From NCBI GenBank assembly GCA_902782815.1, contig CACZOS010000347.1, positions 1 through 6,407 of the forward strand: a stretch of DNA of 6,407 nucleotides. The letters are read 5' to 3'. Positions 3,788-6,407 of the stretch are shown piece after piece (position 1 is the stretch's first letter; the number at the start of each line of letters is the position of its first letter). Under the pieces are notes generated by a model. That model saw only the letters and a list, made by a program, of their open reading frames with translations, made no database searches and was not told the DNA's origin. A program made the translations under genes and the position numbers. The stretch comes from an uncultured Lachnospiraceae bacterium. GTDB lineage: Bacteria > Bacillota > Clostridia > Lachnospirales > Lachnospiraceae.

Positions 3788-5581
3788 ATGTATCGTTCAC
3801 ATGTACTTATCTGCGGCGGAACAGGCTGTTCTTCATCGGGCAGTCAGAAAGTCCAGGATGCACTTGAGAAAGAACTTAAGGCAAACGGGCTGGAAGAAGA
3901 AGTTGCCATAGTCCGCACAGGATGTTTCGGCCTCTGCGAGAACGGTCCCGTTATGATCGTATATCCGGAGGGTTCTTTCTATTCACGGGTAACCCCCGAG
4001 GACGTAACGGAAATCGTATCCGAGCATCTGCTTAAAGGCCGTATCGTACAGCGCCTTCTTTACAAGGACTCCATCGATGCGGAAAATGACACCATCAAGT
4101 CTCTCGACAACACTCCTTTCTACAAGAAACAGAAGAGGGTTGCCCTTCGGAACTGCGGTATCATCGATCCCGAGATCATTGACGAATATATCGCTTATGA
4201 CGGTTATCAGGCTTTAGGAAAAGTTCTCACCGAAATGACCCCTGAAGAGGTCATCGAAACCCTGAAGGCTTCCGGCCTGAGAGGCCGTGGCGGAGCAGGA
4301 TTCCCCACCGGCGTAAAATGGTCCTTCGCAGCGGCCCAGCCCGGTCCGGAGAAATATGTATGCTGTAACGCCGATGAAGGCGACCCCGGTGCATTCATGG
4401 ATCGTTCCGTTCTTGAAGGCGACCCCCATGTTGTCATCGAGGCCATGATCATCGCCGGTTACGCCATCGGCGCCCACCAGGGATTCATCTATGTGCGTGC
4501 CGAGTATCCCATCGCCGTTAAACGTCTCCGGATCGCCATCGGACAGGCAAGGGAATACGGTCTGCTGGGCAAGGATATCCTTGGTTCCGGATTTGATTTC
4601 GATCTGGATATCCGCCTTGGAGCCGGCGCCTTCGTCTGCGGTGAGGAGACAGCGCTTATGACCTCCATCGAAGGCAAGCGCGGCGAACCAAGACCCAGAC
4701 CTCCTTTCCCGGCGGTCAAAGGTCTCTTTGAAAAACCCACTATCCTTAACAACGTTGAAACCTACGCCAATATCCCCCAGATCATCCTTAAGGGTGCGGA
4801 CTGGTTCGCCTCCATGGGAACCGAGAAGTCCAAGGGAACCAAGGTATTCGCTCTGGGCGGCAAGATCAAGAATACCGGTCTTGTGGAGATCCCCATGGGA
4901 ACCACTCTCAGGGAGATCGTGGAAGAGATCGGCGGCGGCATCCCCAACGGCAAGAAGTTCAAGGCGGCACAGACCGGCGGACCTTCCGGCGGGTGTATAC
5001 CGGCAGAGCACTTTGACGTCCCCATCGATTACGACAACCTGATCGCCATCGGCTCCATGATGGGTTCCGGCGGTCTGATCGTCATGGATGAAGACAACTG
5101 TATGGTGGATATCGCGAAATTCTTCCTTGAGTTCACCGTTGATGAGTCCTGCGGAAAATGTACCCCCTGCCGTATCGGAACAAAACGTATGTATGAGATC
5201 CTTGACAAGATCACCAAGGGTCAGGGTACCCTTGAGGATCTCGACAAACTGGAAGAGCTCGCCAACTACATTAAGGCCAATTCACTCTGCGGTCTCGGTC
5301 AGACAGCTCCCAACCCCGTACTGTCCACATTGAGATATTTCAAGGATGAATATATCGCACACGTCGTTGAGAAGAGATGCCCGGCAGGAGTATGTAAGAG
5401 CCTTCTTTCCTTTACCATCGATCCCGACAAGTGTAAAGGCTGTACGCTCTGCTCGAGAAAATGCCCTGTTGACGCTATCTCCGGTAAGGTAAAAGAACCT
5501 CATGTAATAGACCTGAGCAAGTGTATAAAGTGCGGAACCTGCATGGATTTATGTAAGTTCGGAGCTATCTCGAAGAAATAG
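3788..5581 (+). CDS. hydB: NuoF-like NADH/FMN flavoprotein subunit of the bifurcating hydrogenase (HydB/HndC)
   Basis: This complete 597-residue protein has three parts. Residues 1-~95 are a thioredoxin-like [2Fe-2S] domain with C9-x4-C14-x31-C46-x3-C50. Residues ~130-520 are the NuoF core: the FMN/nucleotide motif GRGGAGFPTGVKW (166-178), the GAGAFVCGEETAL motif (278-290), and the [4Fe-4S] site ESCGKCTPC (C455, C458, C461) with C501. Residues ~545-597 carry two [4Fe-4S] ferredoxin motifs (C549/C552/C555/C559 and C579/C582/C585/C589). H525, C531 and C536 (CPAGVC) in the linker are extra potential metal ligands. This layout is that of HydB of HydABC enzymes, where FMN exchanges electrons with NAD(H) while the hydrogenase couples to ferredoxin. 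In fermenters it usually runs toward H2 release. AAGGAGG lies seven bases before ATG 3788. Bifurcation is inferred from architecture; a purely NAD- or NADP-linked Hnd enzyme would look similar. Confidence 0.95.
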   Translation: MYRSHVLICGGTGCSSSGSQKVQDALEKELKANGLEEEVAIVRTGCFGLCENGPVMIVYPEGSFYSRVTPEDVTEIVSEHLLKGRIVQRLLYKDSIDAENDTIKSLDNTPFYKKQKRVALRNCGIIDPEIIDEYIAYDGYQALGKVLTEMTPEEVIETLKASGLRGRGGAGFPTGVKWSFAAAQPGPEKYVCCNADEGDPGAFMDRSVLEGDPHVVIEAMIIAGYAIGAHQGFIYVRAEYPIAVKRLRIAIGQAREYGLLGKDILGSGFDFDLDIRLGAGAFVCGEETALMTSIEGKRGEPRPRPPFPAVKGLFEKPTILNNVETYANIPQIILKGADWFASMGTEKSKGTKVFALGGKIKNTGLVEIPMGTTLREIVEEIGGGIPNGKKFKAAQTGGPSGGCIPAEHFDVPIDYDNLIAIGSMMGSGGLIVMDEDNCMVDIAKFFLEFTVDESCGKCTPCRIGTKRMYEILDKITKGQGTLEDLDKLEELANYIKANSLCGLGQTAPNPVLSTLRYFKDEYIAHVVEKRCPAGVCKSLLSFTIDPDKCKGCTLCSRKCPVDAISGKVKEPHVIDLSKCIKCGTCMDLCKFGAISKK

Positions 5582-5595
5582 AGGGGTGTGTAGAT

Positions 5596-6407
5596 ATGGA
5601 AATGATAAAAGTTAAAATTAACGGAATAGAAGTTGAAGTTGAAAAGAATACCACCATTCTTGATGCTGCAAAAAAAGCCGGTGTCCGCATTCCCACGCTC
5701 TGTTATCTTCGTGAAATCAATGCCATCGGTGCCTGCCGTATCTGTCTGGTGGAAGTAAAGGGAGCCAGAGGTCTCTGCGCAGCCTGCGTATACCCGCTGG
5801 ACCGCGACGGCACGGAAGTTTTCACCAACACTCCCGCCATCCGTCAGTACAGGAAGATGACTCTGGAACTGATCCTGTCAAATCACCGTATGGAATGTCT
5901 TTCCTGCGTACGTTCGGACGACTGCGAACTCAGACAGCTCTGCGCAGAGTACGGCGTAGATCAGAACGCATTTAAACCTGCCGAGCCCATGGAGCCGGAT
6001 ATCGATGAAGCCGTGCACCTGATCAGGGATAATTCAAAATGTATCCTCTGCCGCCGCTGCGTGGCAGTCTGCAAAGCTAACCAGTACACCGGAGTCATCG
6101 GAGCCAACAACCGTGGATTCGCCACACATATCGGCAGTCCCTTTGATGAGCCCTTATCCAACACCTCCTGCGTAAACTGTGGTCAGTGTATTGCTGTCTG
6201 TCCCACAGGAGCCCTTACCGAGAAAGACGACACCGACAAGGTATGGGCAGCCATAGCGGACCCGCAGAAGCATGTCGTGGTAGCTCCCGCTCCTTCTGTA
6301 CGTGTACAGCTGGGTGAATACTTCAATCAGCCCATCGGCACAAACGTGGAAGGAAAGATGATCGCCGCCATCAGAAGACTCGGCGTGGATAAGGTCTTTG
6401 ATGTGGA
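5596..6407 (+). CDS. hydA: Catalytic [FeFe]-hydrogenase subunit (HydA/HndD), N-terminal 270 residues; continues beyond window
   Basis: The visible part holds the whole electron-input region. It has a plant-type [2Fe-2S] domain (C36-x10-C47-x2-C50-x13-C64), a His-ligated [4Fe-4S] NuoG-type site (H97-x3-C101-x2-C104-x5-C110), and two [4Fe-4S] motifs (C149/C152/C155/C159 and C192/C195/C198/C202). The H-domain then begins with VVVAPAPSVRVQLGEYF (227-243). The H-cluster motifs L1-L3 and the C-terminus lie past the right edge, so catalytic competence cannot be checked here. The modular order matches the catalytic subunit of trimeric HydABC/HndABCD enzymes (group A3 type) and is distinct from the shorter sensor hydrogenase at 1-1229. 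ATG 5596 follows AGAGGGG by nine bases; ATG 5602, two codons in, is an alternative start. The gene begins 14 bp after hydB with no terminator between them. Confidence 0.93.
   Translation, partial: MEMIKVKINGIEVEVEKNTTILDAAKKAGVRIPTLCYLREINAIGACRICLVEVKGARGLCAACVYPLDRDGTEVFTNTPAIRQYRKMTLELILSNHRMECLSCVRSDDCELRQLCAEYGVDQNAFKPAEPMEPDIDEAVHLIRDNSKCILCRRCVAVCKANQYTGVIGANNRGFATHIGSPFDEPLSNTSCVNCGQCIAVCPTGALTEKDDTDKVWAAIADPQKHVVVAPAPSVRVQLGEYFNQPIGTNVEGKMIAAIRRLGVDKVFDV

Noticed and set aside
4207..5011. Open frames of 80-265 codons on the - strand opposite hydB
   Set aside because: They mirror codon bias of hydB on the other strand; no recognisable domains.
2338..6407. Part of a respiratory complex I (nuoEFG)
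   Set aside because: The third large subunit enters an [FeFe]-hydrogenase H-domain, HydB has HydB-type N- and C-terminal Fe-S additions, and no membrane subunits are present.

Overview
The window holds a divergent [FeFe]-hydrogenase locus. It suggests a strictly anaerobic, fermentative Clostridia-type Firmicute, most like Lachnospiraceae/Ruminococcaceae. That taxonomy is inferred from gene content and order, strong AGGAGG-type ribosome binding sites and moderate GC; no rRNA is present to confirm it.

Right half, + strand (2338 to beyond 6407): an operon for a multimeric NAD- and ferredoxin-linked, probably electron-bifurcating [FeFe] hydrogenase of the HydABC/Hnd type. The order is a NuoE-like [2Fe-2S] subunit (HydC), a small HATPase-only protein, a HndB-like thioredoxin-fold ferredoxin with only three cysteines, a NuoF-like flavoprotein with extra Fe-S domains at both ends (HydB), and the N-terminal 270 residues of the catalytic subunit (HydA). 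HydA runs off the right edge before its H-cluster motifs. Gaps are 1 to 14 bp, so the genes are probably co-transcribed.

Left half, - strand (2006 down to beyond 1): a small-protein and sensor operon. The order is a stand-alone DRTGG-domain protein, an RsbW/anti-sigma-type HATPase overlapping it by 11 bp, and a ferredoxin/[FeFe]-hydrogenase-like protein that starts at TTG and runs off the left edge. This last protein keeps all four H-cluster cysteines. The proton-transfer cysteine of catalytic enzymes is alanine, and two H-cluster-pocket methionines are replaced, which is the signature of a sensory (HydS, group C-like) hydrogenase.

The 331 bp between the divergent operons carries a good sigma-A promoter for the hydrogenase operon, a weaker promoter for the sensor operon, and a pair of near-identical 17-bp direct repeats 72 bp apart. 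One repeat abuts the hydrogenase -35 box. Taken together, the locus looks like a hydrogenase sharing a regulatory region with its own H2 or redox sensing module. Two different HATPase proteins, one per operon, are candidate signalling links. The arrangement resembles clusters known from gut and rumen Clostridia; how its signalling parts work is the less understood part.
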